The translations under genes were made by a program, and so were the position numbers. The notes under the pieces were generated by a model. That model was not told the DNA's origin. It worked only from the letters and a program-made list of their open reading frames with translations, and did no database searches. From Sycobia sp. Sy_11 (Eukaryota; Arthropoda; Insecta; Hymenoptera; Epichrysomallidae), in assembly GCA_018907035.1 (NCBI GenBank), contig JACCIC010000019.1, positions 4,357,501-4,421,500 on the forward strand: 64,000 nt of DNA. The letters are read 5' to 3'. Below, piece after piece: positions 36,991 to 50,700 of the stretch (the first letter of the stretch is position 1; every line of letters starts with the position of its first letter).

Positions 36991-37630
36991 TTATCTGCAT
37001 CTATTAGTTTAACGGCATTTCATTGGCTAGCTAAGGAGCAGATGATACTATCAGCAGACCCAATCTGCTAAGTAAGGTAATCTAATGTGAAAGTTATACG
37101 CAGTGCTTGTGAGTCATCATCTTACGATCTTCGCTCCGACAGATTTTGCACAAGATTGATGTGAATACAGATAGGAATCCTCTTCATCAAAGAACAGATC
37201 TTAAGTCTCATAGTTTATCTCTTTGCTTCTAATAACTCTACGAATCGAAATCTTTACTATATAATTTATCCAACCTTATGGTTATTAAGAAAGCCCGTTA
37301 AATGCGCTTGAGGACACGGATGGGGGGAGTAGATAGGTTTCGAGCACCCAATACAGTATCAGGAAGTAAGGACTTCGTTGGTTCCTAATCTTACAGAAGA
37401 AGCTTTAGCACCAACGACAAAGCCCTACGTTATCGATAGTATGCTGAAAATTTTGATATATCTTGATCAACAATATTTTTGAATATAATTATTTTTTTTA
37501 GCAGAAAGCATTGCTTAGACCTTTAATTATCCTAAGCAAAATGATAAATATTGACAAATCCAAAGTTGCGTCTTTTCGAGAAACGTAATAGTCTCCATTT
37601 GTCACATAAGAACAATTTGCTGAAGTCGAG
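36991..37630. other. AT-rich sequence, no gene seen
   Basis: Nothing recognisable; a GATGGGGGGAGTAG patch lies near 37319. Confidence 0.45.
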
Positions 37631-38025
37631 CGGGTAAAATCTGTGTTATCGTCGCAAATGGATTCGCACACAACTTAATATCCCTTATTGCGCGAGGAAA
37701 AAGTACCATGGCGTCTTGTTATTGTACTCGGGCACTTTACACACATACCCGAGTCCCAAGGCAAACAATTCGCGCCGCGTTTGTCTGAGCGAAATCGTTT
37801 TTCCGCTGGCAAGTAACAGCCTCGCCGAGCCGTGACAATTTTGTGTGTAAATCTTGGCGTGCCGAGTTCACTCTCTATCTCTCTCTCTCTCACTCTCTTT
37901 TACCGCCCCACGAGGACGACGCGGGCGGGAGAATCCTGGGCGCAAGACAAATAGCGGCTGACGCGAGCATGCAAATAATACGTCGCGCGTCGGAGCTGAA
38001 GAGCCTTCGAGATGCGCGCGTGTAC

Positions 38026-38085
<60 letters not shown>

Positions 38086-38110
38086 CTTGAGTTACTCGCG
38101 TATGATTAAG
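37631..38110. promoter_or_regulatory. Small GC-rich island
   Basis: CpG-rich with a short CT tract at about 37874-37897 and a TA tract at its right edge. No gene called. Confidence 0.25.
38026..38083. repeat. TA microsatellite
   Basis: About 57 bp of TA. Confidence 0.97.
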
Positions 38111-38859
38111 TAAATGGGAAACGCGAGTGCGCTCTCTTGGAGAATACTATAAGACGTTGCTTGATCAATTTTTTTAGTTTCTTAATATTTGGTTGTAAAC
38201 GAAATCACTTTCGGGTGATAGGTACATGTGATGAATACAGGGTGAGATATTCGTGTTATGTAACGTTTCAAGAACAAGAAAGATCAGTGAAATATTTTTA
38301 AATCACTAGAAAATACAATGAGAGTGCGAAGACAGTTGGTTTTATTTGGGTTGGCAATGTAGAAGTGATAGGAGATTTCTCTCGGACTTTGCAAAGCAGA
38401 GTGAAACATAAACTTTCAAAGCTGTTGATTAAAGGAAAATAATGAGAAATTTAAAGAGAGGTAAAATAAGAAAAGTCAATTAGACAATTCATTTATATAA
38501 CGCTTGGCGCTTTAGTAGATTCAAACTGGAGATTTTATTCATATCATAAACTCTGTGAGATTACTATATAATTTATTCGTTTTTCATGGTTTCATTTAAG
38601 TTGCAGTTTATATTCAGATTCGGATTATCATCAGTCACTCTGATAATATAGTCGCCACTCTTTGTGTGTGTGTATATATATACTAGCATCTCCTATCTCG
38701 GCTTCGTTCGAGATAATAATTTAACTGATTTCTTAAACAGTTCAATAATATCTAAGTAAAAAGTACACTGTATATAAAAATCTATATTACTATAAATAAT
38801 TTATCGTAATTTACCTAGACTCGAGACTAACTTGACAGAGAGTATCATGTTTGGACGAT
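38111..38859. other. AT-rich sequence, no gene seen
   Basis: Small GT and TA runs near 38663-38681; otherwise nothing recognisable. Confidence 0.5.
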
Positions 38860-39205
38860 AGAATATGTCTCGGGACGACTGCTGTAGAGACTTTTCTGTT
38901 GGAGGGGGGGGGGGGTAGAATACGATGTCCAGGTATCCCGGAACGACTTCTACTGTGAGTTTGGGTGTTCGACTGATAGAAGACGAATATCTCCATAGAA
39001 GTCGTCCTGTCATACCTCTAAATCGTCTTCTACCGCCCGAACAAGCAACTCTCTGTAGAAAATATGCCCAGGTATCTGGATAGCATATTCTATCCTTCCA
39101 ACATGAATCTATCCATAAAAGTCGTCCCGACATGCCTGGACATCGTTTCCTACCAACTAAATACGATACTCCCTGGAAAAGTCGTCCCGAGGAAGCTGGA
39201 CATCG
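38860..39205. repeat. 60-bp minisatellite with internal inversion
   Basis: About five imperfect copies of a 60-bp unit recognisable by CGATGTCCAG and GGGACGACTT. Read on the minus strand from 39205, three consecutive units are 60 bp each. Toward the left (38870-38955) the unit lies in the opposite orientation, forming an inverted repeat with arms 38923-38953 and 38995-39025 (24 of 31 bases paired by my count). A G-run at 38903-38916 interrupts one copy. A 147-codon minus-strand frame across it is a by-product of the 60-bp (20-codon) period. Confidence 0.8.
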
Positions 39206-39263
39206 ATTTTTCAATTTTTGTTTAACATGCACAAATAAAAACACGCTTTGTCTTTATACATTA

Positions 39264-39346
39264 ATATGATATGATATGATATGATATGATATGATATGAT
39301 ATGATATGATATGATATGATATGATATGATATGACATGATATGATA

Positions 39347-39387
<41 letters not shown>
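39264..39387. repeat. ATATG pentanucleotide array merging into TA
   Basis: About 17 units of ATATG (39264-39350), with one T-to-C change (GACATG) near 39334, continue without a break into about 37 bp of TA. Confidence 0.97.
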
Positions 39388-40170
<783 letters not shown>

Positions 40171-40348
40171 AGCAATAAAAGCTGATTGTTAGATTTTTGT
40201 AATGGAAAAATTTTTGTTGTCCCAAAGACGAGATAATCACTGTCCACATCATCCAGACCGAAGTACGCAGTATAGCGCATTGTGCTCGAAAAAAATGTTA
40301 TCTCACACGTATAATTTTTTCTCGCCTCTTTTCATCCTTTCTTATACG

Positions 40349-40356
<8 letters not shown>

Positions 40357-40406
<50 letters not shown>
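40357..40406. repeat. TA microsatellite
   Basis: About 50 bp of TA. Confidence 0.97.
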
Positions 40407-40410
<4 letters not shown>

Positions 40411-40645
40411 GATTTTTTCTGCATCTTTATCAGAGCGCTCCTTATGTATATACATATACAAGTTGCACCGTAGGAAGCATCGCTCCAAGCTCTCGCCGAG
40501 CCACCCGTCCACTTTTGTTTTCCTCGCTCTTTTCTCTCTCATTCCACCCTCTGACTTTTGGTTCTCGAGGCGCTCCGCGTCGTTTCGCCTCTTTTTTTCA
40601 ACCCCGTCATTCTCTTCCCCTCTTTACGCCTCTTTCGCCCTATCC

Positions 40646-40650
<5 letters not shown>

Positions 40651-40701
<51 letters not shown>

Positions 40702-40702
40702 T
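40651..40702. repeat. CT microsatellite
   Basis: CT run with one TTT interruption near the end. Confidence 0.97.
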
Positions 40703-41002
40703 TACCGCGCTCTCTAGCGCTCTTTCGCCGCGCGATGATGAATAATCACCGAGGCCGCTGCTGAGCCGAGAGGGAGAAAGCGAGGGAGAGAGAGAGATAT
40801 AGGGAGGCGTTAAGTCGCGAGGTTAACGAGTGAAAACGTCGAGGCTTCGGCTCTTTGAACAGAGACGGAGAGAAGTAAAGATCAAGAGCGAAAGAGAGAA
40901 AAAGAGAGAGAGCTTTGTACGAATCTCGGTGAATGTACACGGTATATATGTACATGCGAATCGTTACCACGCAGGTAAGAGAGAGATATAGAGAAAGAGG
41001 AG

Positions 41003-41004
<2 letters not shown>

Positions 41005-41054
<50 letters not shown>
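41005..41054. repeat. GA microsatellite
   Basis: About 50 bp of GA, followed after AAAG by a short GT run. Confidence 0.97.
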
Positions 41055-41059
<5 letters not shown>

Positions 41060-41142
41060 TGTGTGTGTGAGACGACAACGGCAAAGTTACTATAGCTTTA
41101 GGCGTGGAGAAGACAGAATAAAAAATACGGAGAAGTCGGTTG

Positions 41143-41143
<1 letters not shown>

Positions 41144-41191
<48 letters not shown>
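41144..41191. repeat. CA microsatellite
   Basis: About 47 bp of CA. Confidence 0.97.
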
Positions 41192-41460
41192 AACATACAC
41201 GTAGAAAAAAACTCGTAGAACGATACGTTTTGTCATATATGTATATATAGATACTTGTACACACATTTCGCAAAAAAGAATAGCGATATTTTTTTTTCGT
41301 GCAACCAGCGAACGAACGCGTGTGTTCCATAATTACTCTCGGAAAAATACAGTGGGTGAGGTTTTTTCTCTACTAATGCAGCGTACGTCCATGCCGCATT
41401 TTGGACAAATTGCCAAATACATGCATATGTATATGCCGGCATTATATATAATTTTCGGCT

Positions 41461-43600
41461 TTATATAAGAATGAAAATATTTCTGTAATTTAGGTTGGTT
41501 CTCCAAATACATGAGAAATAAGCTCGTATTATAGTTATTCTATAAAGTTGATGTGTTATGAAAACGTTAATCCAACTTCGAATAGATTAACTTTTGTTTG
41601 TAAACTTGGAAGGAAATGCATTTGAAACGTTTCAGTCTTAGAATTGTAATTTAAGTTCTTTCTAACTATATTCGAAGTTTTTAGTTTATAAAGATGACTT
41701 TTATATTATTGTAAATAACATGCACGAATATTTCGAATTTAATGCAGTTATGGGAATAAAACTCGAAACTCCAAATGAAAAAAAAACTATATTATATTTT
41801 CCGATGGAAAAATTGCACTGCCATCCACGAGCGAAAATAATGAAAATATTTTTAACTAACCCACATATCTGCGCGATTCAAAAGAAAAAAAAAACATTTT
41901 TTTTCGTGAATTTATAGTAAAAACAATGAACAATGAAGGAAAATAAAGCTCTGTAGGATACCAGGACACAATCGTATCAATGGCAATGTGGCGCGGCACG
42001 CGGACGGGACAAAAAGCGCGAGACAAAATAGCCGCTTAAAAGAATATTTTTATAAACTATTAATATGTCGGATCTTATCAAATTCAATTTACTGATTCTG
42101 ATGAAATTTACTCCGACATAGCTCGTTAATGAATCACTGAGAAATTTTCCTCATTGTGACAATTATTTTCCTAAAGAAACAGTCCAGCTCCACGGTATAA
42201 AGTACAAAAATTTGCAACGAAGACTATTGTTACTTTTGCGGGAATTATATCCAAGGTTCCAAGCTCATACAGTAGAAATGTCCAATTTATAGAAATCAAC
42301 GTCCTAGTTTCATTGAAAGTATTAGTAAAGTTGGCCTTTCACTACCCTCAAACAGCACGATAATATTTTGCGACTCTATTAAAACAATATACGAAATCGT
42401 ACAAAGGCGTGTAAAATACTGTTACATACGATTACAATTTTCTTAACACGATTATAGCCGTGAAAACAATGTTAGTCCATCATTATTTTTATTATTTATT
42501 ATTTATTATTTACGCGCATACAATCCGAGTAATGAATACTCTACTATTATGCATTATTATATGCAAATAATATTATAAAAGCTTACACGATCAATAAAAA
42601 AGGTGTAAGCATAGAATAAAATTAATGCGGATTTTCGAACTATGGATTCTCTACATCAGTAGTAAGGAAAATTTGCAGATTTAAATATTGTTACTTTTAT
42701 CATACACGCTTATCGTGCATTAATGGATGTATGGACTGTCATAAATATGCAAATATTATTTAAAATTCTATTGATAATAATCTTGTAAATAGTACTAGTT
42801 GTACTAGTAATATTGAAAATATGCTATATGCTTATTCACGCGCATTCCTTATATATTTTCCTTAACCATTATTACGTTCTAAGCAGCTAATAGATTTCTG
42901 ATCTAAAATGTATTTCAGGGAAGGAAGTCGGCAAAAGTATATATTCGCTACTTTCTTCATCGATTACATGGGATAAATTCGTCAAAAAATCTTTCAAACT
43001 TTATTTACATCGATACATATTATCGAAATTTATAAGTGTTAAATTATATTTATTTCGTGCTTTTTTAAATATTCATACTCAGTTGACATCCTAATACGAG
43101 ATGGGAAGAAAGAAAAGTTGGCAAAAATAAGTTATATAAAGAAAAATAATAATAATCATTAATTAATTAACTAAATTAAAATCAATAATATTAAATAACA
43201 AAATTTAAAATAAAAGAACACTTCTAGACAGATTGTTTAAAGTATCAATCATATAATCTGATTATCGGACAATCCAAAAATTAATAAATCTGTATTTATA
43301 ATCATTAAATACATTGTAGAAATAAAGAATTGTTGGTAAGAAGTTTCACTATAAATGGATATATTACTTTACACTATATTATATAATATTATGTAAATTT
43401 TATTCAATTAAAAGAAAAACTTGCCTGCAAAAAATAGTTGTCAAACACCAGCCGCTGATATATTTATGTATCTATAGTATTAAAAAAAAAAAAACACTTA
43501 TTTCAGAGAATGTATTATAATTATTTGTTAATAATAAAGTTCAATATGTCGGACGTTTAGGGCTGTAATCTTCGTAAAAAAATTTTTATAAAAATAAAGT
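41461..43600. other. Long AT-rich block, no gene seen
   Basis: Nothing recognisable. A slightly GC-richer patch at 41960-42030 has no homology I can name. TTAATGCG occurs at 42622. Confidence 0.5.
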
Positions 43601-44790
43601 ATGAAATTGTAAAAATTTGCTGTAAATTTAAGCGATCACGCGCTCGCGCACGCGCGACGAGCGGGGAGGGAAGCGCCAAATTTTCAAATCTAATTTTCAA
43701 TAAGGTTGAGGGTATCGGCAGGGCAGCTCTTCCCCGCGAAGACATTCTTCATCGTCCGGATTCCCATCTGAAGGTTAACGAGAATCTTTCTCTCTCTTCT
43801 TCTTCTTCTTTATTCTGCTTCTCTTGTACGAGTCGAGTGTTATTTTCACGGGTATTGTATACTTGCCACCAGTATTAACATACGAGCCGACGCGTCAGAA
43901 TTCACTGGGGATCATGGAATAAATTTTCAAGGCCCGAAATAATCCCTGATGGCTGAGTGAGTGTATTCTTTTGACCACTACCCTCCCCCTCGTGTTTTTC
44001 AATTAGGTTTTGCACAGAACCGTCGGGAGCACTGAGACGTTGATAAAACTCTGGATGGAATTAATGGAACAGTGACTGCGCGCGATAACGCATTGATAAT
44101 GAATTTTTCCATTTCGATTCAATAACACGAGTTATTGAAATAATACAGCCGATATTATAATTTAGCCTATAATCGTATTAAATCCTGTAAAGAATCTAGT
44201 ATTTATTCATTACTTCGGAAACATACGTCGAGTTATATGTCATTGCGATTCGGCATTTGTATTGGCTATGTTAATTTAATCGTAATAACATACATTACGT
44301 TACACGGGCAACGCGTAAAATTATCTTTATTAAATATATAAAGAGCCTTCTCGCATACATTCGCGACGATATAAAAGCGTTCGTTTGCTCTTTACAATGC
44401 TGCCGCTGCTGCCACTGCAAAAGAGTCGAGATGAATCGTATAATCGAATATTTTTCAAAATTCGACTGTAACCCGAGAGAGAGAGAGCCGGGCGGGTGTC
44501 TAGAAGTGCCGCTGCAGCCTAAGTGCAGTCGGGTATGAAATCTTTTGACCCGAGACGCTTATTGCGCGCTCCCTTTCTTACACTACTTAGAGTGGATCGA
44601 AAGCTTTCATCGGGGCGCCATAAAGAAATGGCTCAGCTGGGACCAGCGGATAAAGCGCTTAATGCGCGAATTTTATTTAAAAATATTCTACATTTTTCGT
44701 TTTACATCTGTACATTGAGCGAATTATCTGACGCGCGAGTACCGGGCGCGTATTATTGCTCGTCGTTAAATAGAATAATATAGTTGCAAT
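43601..44790. promoter_or_regulatory. Mixed GC-richer island
   Basis: CpG-rich patches at 43630-43750, 44060-44100 and 44480-44780 (the last with a short GA run at 44476-44488 and TTAATGCG at 44659). The 86-codon frame at 44523-44783 shows no recognised motif. Confidence 0.25.
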
Positions 44791-45407
44791 TTCATTTTTT
44801 AAAATAATTTTTATTCTTCGTTCCATTAGTTTTAATAGAAACTTTTATTGTCATATATTACTAAATTGGCAGCATGTTTAATCTCATATATTCTTTAAAA
44901 TTTTAAAATACAGTCGATGATAAAGAATCTGACATAATTTGACTTCGGTTTTAATTTCATTGACTGTATAACTTATGGGGAAATAAATTTCATTTACTAA
45001 TTTATTTGAATCGTGGAATTTCACAGTCATTAATTACGTACTATGTTGTACATGCCATAGCGAGCACAGCAAATCAAGGAATTAATCATACTCATGAATT
45101 CTAGTTATCTAATAATCGTGACATCTCTAGCTTTCGAATTTATTATTTCAAATAATTCCTGTTAATAATCATTGAAACAAAGATAAATAAATATTTATTT
45201 GAATTTTTCTACAAACGGTTTATTTCAATTAATGAAATATTTGCTCAAATCAAATAGGTGATTTTTTCATTTGAAAACAAAGCATTTACGTAGCAGAATT
45301 TCAATAAATATTTACTGAAATTCATTAAAAATGTTTTTTTTTATATTTCGTGTAGTATCATAGAAATTTTCCACCTTCTTTCCTAACAATTTTTTGTCAG
45401 CTAACAT
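44791..45407. other. AT-rich sequence, no gene seen
   Basis: Nothing recognisable. Confidence 0.5.
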
Positions 45408-45755
45408 TTGTTTTTATCCGACGTCATTGCAGCGTATACAAATTTTCCATTGAAACAAAGTCAAACATATATGAGAACATTAATTGAAAACTTGGATAAA
45501 ACACAGTTGGCGCTGCGCATCGTTCATCACCGGCACATTTATGCTGAAACGAAGCGATCGCTTCGTGAATCCTGGCTTGGCCAACGAGCGCAAGTTAAGC
45601 GGCACTCGGGAGTAATGTTTGTGTACATGTATATTATATGCACGCGCGTTGAAGACGGAAAGTTACATTATATGGGCGAGATGCGCATTAACGTGTTCCG
45701 AGAGGCGAGTGCGCGCATCGCGCCGGGCAAAACAGCGAGGAAAGCACAAAAATAG
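45408..45755 (+). other. Open frame of 115 codons, doubtful
   Basis: An ATG-initiated frame whose product is basic, with mixed composition and no low-complexity run. It includes YMRTLIENLDKTQLALRIVH and a C-terminal basic segment. I recognise no family. It lies in a GC-richer patch where chance frames are longer, and two minus-strand frames overlap its end. Confidence 0.15.
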
Positions 45756-46980
45756 TCGACAAATACGCGACCATTAAATCGTCGACGCCAAGGACGGCGC
45801 AGTAGTCTGTGGCCAGGGTCTGCGCGGTTCTTTCTGTCCTGTCTCGATTTATAGATGAGCTCGCGCAGGGTAAACACAATGAGTCTATTTTTTTATAGAC
45901 ATTAATTTAAGACCGCAGTAATCGCTGCTTCGAGAAAAATTCATTCCCAACGCTTCCACGGCAATTCTGTTGACTTATTCAAGTAACGAAATATTTACTC
46001 GGATTTTGTCTTGACGAGCGCCAGAAGTTTGTAACTTGTGTAGGTAATTAAAAAAATTGATTGCTGACTTTTTTTTCGTTGCTTTAAGGTGGAATATTTT
46101 CAAGTGGATCGGTTATTTATTATTAGAAAAATGATAAGACATCATGGAAACAGAAATAAATTCTTTTTATTTTTATGAAATTTCGAGTTTTAGGATTAGA
46201 ATTTTTACGTACTACAATGAAATTTTAACAATGGTAAACCATTGGAATATAATGAACGTTCGATGAATTTCTATATACAAAAAATCAAAATCGAATTTGT
46301 AGCTAGAAATATATTCAACTATTTCAATATATTCCAATAGCAGTGTAAAGTACAGAGACACAAAAGTTAATTTTAATTTCGATGCATTGAAAATATAAAA
46401 GCAAAAGAAAAGTTTCGGGAGAAAAGCAAATTCGGAAATAATGTCGTACGATCAAACACGAAGAAAAAAAAATAGAGAGCAAAATCTAGATGTAGATCTG
46501 CAGAAGATGTAAGCGTGCGTGCGCTTAATCCACGCTGCGACAGGAAAAAGGACGATGGAGATTTTTCTCCAAAAAAAGGGGTACTTGAATTCATATTTGG
46601 ATAAGACGTACATTTACCTTGGGAAAATATATGAAAACTTTTCCAAAGGGAATGGTTATGCTTGAAAATTTTTGAAAATCGAACTTCTTCGGCGAAACCT
46701 CCAGTACCGAGTCAAGGAGTTCAGTAGGTCATATTTTGGTTTTGCGACACTTCTAGAGGCTCCTCTTTTTGTTAAAAAGGAAAAAGATAACTTGGACGCG
46801 TTTGTCGAGTGATACAATGAGAATCCAGCCGTTTGCAACTGCCACACGAAAGATCTTCATCGGAGCTATAAAATCGCAAATTTTTAATTTTAATTTGGAC
46901 GATAGAGATGAAAGGCCGACGAATTAACATTATTATATGAACGAAACAAAGATTTATTTTGCTATAAATTTACAGTCGTC
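45756..46980. other. Mixed AT-rich sequence, no gene seen
   Basis: Small minus-strand frames at 46373-46594 and 46656-46847 are unassigned. Confidence 0.45.
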
Positions 46981-47114
46981 TGTCATCGCTACCGGAAGAA
47001 TTCGCCGGTTTAGCATAGTATCGTATGCCGTAGTAACCACGCGTATTTTTTTTTCGTTCTTTTGTTATGTTCTGTCTCGTACGGAAAATAGCAAAAATAT
47101 GATTTAGCTGTTTT

Positions 47115-47117
<3 letters not shown>

Positions 47118-47163
<46 letters not shown>
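47118..47163. repeat. GA microsatellite
   Basis: About 46 bp of GA. Confidence 0.97.
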
Positions 47164-47166
<3 letters not shown>

Positions 47167-47555
47167 GAGAGGGAGAAAAATCCCGAACAATCGAGCGATC
47201 TCTGAGTACGTTTTATTCTTATATTATATTCCAACCGGCGAGTCCGCTCGGCGTCGTGGTCCATTAGGAATGAACGAGGAGCTGGCCGCGCGTTTTTATC
47301 CTACGTCGGCTCGTTTTTTTTTCTTCTTTTTTTTTTTTTTATACGGAACGACACTTTGACGCGAGCCGCGCGACACTCCTTCGTCGGACTGCATCGGCGG
47401 GGTGGATCCTTTCACGCTAGTCCCTCGGTTCGAAACGCGATATTTCAGGTGTCCTACGTGGACGCGACTTGACTGGGCGGGGAAGCTTCGTATAATCCAG
47501 AGGTCGCTTGGTTTTCTTAAAGGGGGAAAAAGAAACAGAGGAGGAGGAGAAGGGA

Positions 47556-47583
47556 GAAGAAGAAGAAGAAGAAGAAGAAGAAG
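47556..47583. repeat. AAG microsatellite
   Basis: About nine AAG units, preceded by GGAGGAGG-type purines. Confidence 0.93.
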
Positions 47584-47720
47584 ACGAAGAAAAGCTTTAA
47601 AAGCTTTCCAGCGTAAGAATAAGATACTTGAGTTTCAAGATCTCGGCTTACATCGGTTATTTAAGAAAAGCTGTAAATGTTCGATTTACAATCACAAGCG
47701 AATAGTACATGGCTAGATGG

Positions 47721-49566
47721 GAGCACTGATTCGTTTCATTGGGTCAAAAAAAATTCTTTTATCAAACTAATTAAATCGATATACAGATGTCGATATTACA
47801 AACCCATTATATTTGTACCAATATGTAAATATAAATTGTAGGTATCAATATGATATCGTCCTTTCCGTATAAAAAGGCGCTATCCCAGCGAAGTTTCGAG
47901 CCGTATTATTATTATGTCAGTCAAACTATAATAAATTAATACTTAAATCATATTTTAAATAATACAATGTTGATGATATATTTAACATAGTTCACAAGTT
48001 CGTTGCAACTTTTAAATAGGTTGTAAAACAATAATTAGAGTGTTGACACGGCCGAATGCAATCTCTTGCTAATTTATATAATGGACCATATATATGACAC
48101 CGATAAGCTATCCTGGCGCGGTTAAGTAGTAACGGGTAGGATTGGAACAAGTAATTTGTACTTCATTATACTCTTCTATTCTTCAATTATTTGCATCAAC
48201 TCATATGAGTCGTTTTCGAAAATTATTGTTTTTCATTAGACATTTTTAATTAAGTAAATTTATTTTACCGATACCGATGCTTGATAGCACGCATAAGTAG
48301 TAACTGGCTCGTATAAACTGACGGTTTATATCTGAAGATTCGTGAAGAAGCAGTCGGAACTTGTAATCCAATTATTTTTTCATTTTCTTTATTGACTTCG
48401 AACATTAATCAAAATTACATTAACTTTCATACGCACCATATTTATTTAATTATTATTTTTCGTGCACGTATCAAACCAAAACATGAAACATTGTTTCATT
48501 TCCTTATTACGTCTTGTCGTATGTGCTGATAAAAATAATGGTCTAAGTATACAATCAATCTAATGGCCGAAGTATACAATCAATCATCAATGCGTAAAAT
48601 CTCCGAAATATAAATAAAATCACATGTTCAAACATTTGTAGTGGCGCAACATCAAAATACATATTTTACTTTTTACACGAATTGATAATTTTAATTTTTA
48701 TACATCACAAATTGCTTAATCCGAGCTCTAACGAATTTATTTAATAAACATTAACTAACACGCTTTTTTTTACATATAAGTCGAATGAGAACAAAGTTTC
48801 AACAAAAAAAGAAGGAAAACATCAAACAATAAAAAAAGTACTTGAATATAAATCATTTGAAACTTTTCCAGCCGGGCAATAAATACTTTTATTGTACGAC
48901 ACACCTTTTACTTTGTATTATAGCCACCGGACCAAAAAAAATGCACTTTTAAACGTGAAACCTGCATAATTGCAAAGTTAATTTTTTCTTCGGATTTATA
49001 TTTAACCTTTTTGATGTCGGCACTATATAGCGAAAAAGTTTTATTTATGCGTACACACATACATATACGATAAACATTTCGAAAGGTCTGAACAAAAAAA
49101 AACATGAAAACTCTCTTTGTATAATTGAACGGGGCGAGGGATTACAATAGGGCCGATTTACGCTATATTTCTCGATCAATCAACGATTCTTTATAGGAAT
49201 ATATGGTGATAAATCGTTTTCTCATAAAAACTCCGCGTACAGCCGATCCATTATGTGCCCGTCGAAGGCGCATTACGAATATTTTCGTAATTTTGCGCGT
49301 TGCACATGATTATACTTCGTCGTTGCATCATATGACGATATCTTGTCATCCAATAAGGTCGTAAGGTAATAAAATTCATTATATTAAATCAAAAAAAAAA
49401 AAAAAAAGAAACAATATATACATCTCTTTTATTAATAATAACTTGTTTCGCGGATCTTCCTTGATGGTTACACATTGTTCCGGTACAAAATCACGTTTGA
49501 CAAGAATCTGCATCGACTAAATAAACATCTATTCTTGCACGAGTTCAACGGAGACGTTGAAATCAA

Positions 49567-49569
<3 letters not shown>
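47721..49569. other. AT-rich block, no gene seen
   Basis: Contains a 25-bp tandem duplication at 48538-48587 (shared word AAGTATACAATCAATC) and a poly-A run at 49390-49407. Otherwise nothing recognisable. Confidence 0.5.

Positions 49570-49632
<63 letters not shown>
49570..49632. repeat. TA microsatellite
   Basis: About 62 bp of TA. Confidence 0.97.
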
Positions 49633-49635
<3 letters not shown>

Positions 49636-49994
49636 GGAATGCGATTGAAACGTTATAATGAGACGCAAATAAATGCAAAGTCAAAGCGAGGTGCATCGGA
49701 TCGCCTATTATATACATTTACATAAATTCGTTGACAACATTGTATAAAAATTTGCCTTCGCGTTGCGCAACGTCGCGTTCAATAACGCACAATAGCCTTT
49801 GACGAAAGAAGTTCTGAGAGAGAGAGAGAGAGAGAGGGGGGGGGAAATATGCAAAATTTCTTTATATTATACTAGCGAGAGCAACACCATCGTTGATTAG
49901 CAATTGAACGACAGAAACGTGCTGTTCCGTAGAGCGCTGTATATATAGCGCATTTATAATTACAAAGGCAATTAGCGTCGTGGTTATAGGCGAG

Positions 49995-50052
<58 letters not shown>
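49995..50052. repeat. TA microsatellite
   Basis: About 57 bp of TA. Confidence 0.97.
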
Positions 50053-50055
<3 letters not shown>

Positions 50056-50204
50056 TATGCTGAACTCGCTAGCTAGCTGCGCATCTTTCGAGCTCCTCGA
50101 TTTCTCTGTGCATTCTTACTCTGATGCTCTATATAGAGATGAGTTTAAGCTGCGCCGAATTGGTTGCTGCAGGATATTCGTGCGCGTAATCGCGAGCTTT
50201 ACTG

Positions 50205-50205
<1 letters not shown>

Positions 50206-50266
<61 letters not shown>
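50206..50266. repeat. TA microsatellite
   Basis: About 61 bp of TA, about 150 bp downstream of the previous tract. Confidence 0.97.
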
Positions 50267-50269
<3 letters not shown>

Positions 50270-50388
50270 CGCATGCTGGAGGAAACTATCGTGAGTTCCT
50301 CCCAAAGCAATTTAATCGTTTCTTGGATAGGACGTAGCTTCGTCGCGCATATATATCTTATAGGTAGAGGGAAGGAGGGAGGGGCGAA

Positions 50389-50391
<3 letters not shown>

Positions 50392-50427
<36 letters not shown>
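50392..50427. repeat. GA microsatellite
   Basis: About 35 bp of GA. Confidence 0.97.
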
Positions 50428-50431
<4 letters not shown>

Positions 50432-50700
50432 TGAACAGCGATAAAGAGAGAGGGACCCACAGAGAGAATAGAACTGCTTTCCCTTTACTTCTCGGAGTCC
50501 TTGAACAGTCGTCTTCTAAGTGAAAACATTCAATCGTGTACGAAGTTTCGCTCGTCGAGCCGTTCTGAGCTTCGATCGCTCTAAATGCCGGGAGGGCCGA
50601 GGGGATTGATGTTCCTTGCTTGTTAATGCGACGATATCGATCCTGAGTGTGCTCACAGGTGAGAAATACTTGGGAATACGATCGAAATTTAAATAAAAAA

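Larger units (their letters stand above)
40330..41460. promoter_or_regulatory. GC-rich island with TA, CT, GA and CA tracts; candidate promoter or noncoding exon
   Basis: Between the CT and GA tracts, 40703-40974 is purine-rich sequence that ends at a perfect donor-like CGCAG|GTAAGA (break before 40975). That arrangement would fit a 5' untranslated first exon, but a start site is not identifiable and a single donor match can occur by chance. Confidence 0.3.
46981..47720. promoter_or_regulatory. GC-richer island with GA, poly-T and AAG tracts
   Basis: GA tract, a poly-T stretch at 47324-47340, CpG-rich sequence at 47345-47480, and an AAG tract that dominates the 104-codon frame at 47402-47716. 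No gene called. Confidence 0.25.
49633..50700. promoter_or_regulatory. GC-richer island with two TA tracts and GA tracts
   Basis: Includes GA tracts (49817-49840, 50392-50427) and a segment at about 50460-50658 ending in a donor-like CTCACAG|GTGAGA (break before 50659). A noncoding first exon is possible but unproven. Confidence 0.3.

Noticed and set aside
38801..39244. 147-codon minus-strand frame with repeating Gly-Arg-Leu segments
   Set aside because: The protein repeat follows from a 60-bp (20-codon) DNA minisatellite. The frame includes a poly-G stretch and part of the array is inverted, so a real repeat protein is unlikely.
48097..48380. Apparent duplication around AAGTAGTAAC words
   Set aside because: The matches are short and their spacings differ (about 172 and 210 bp), so a shared origin is not supported.
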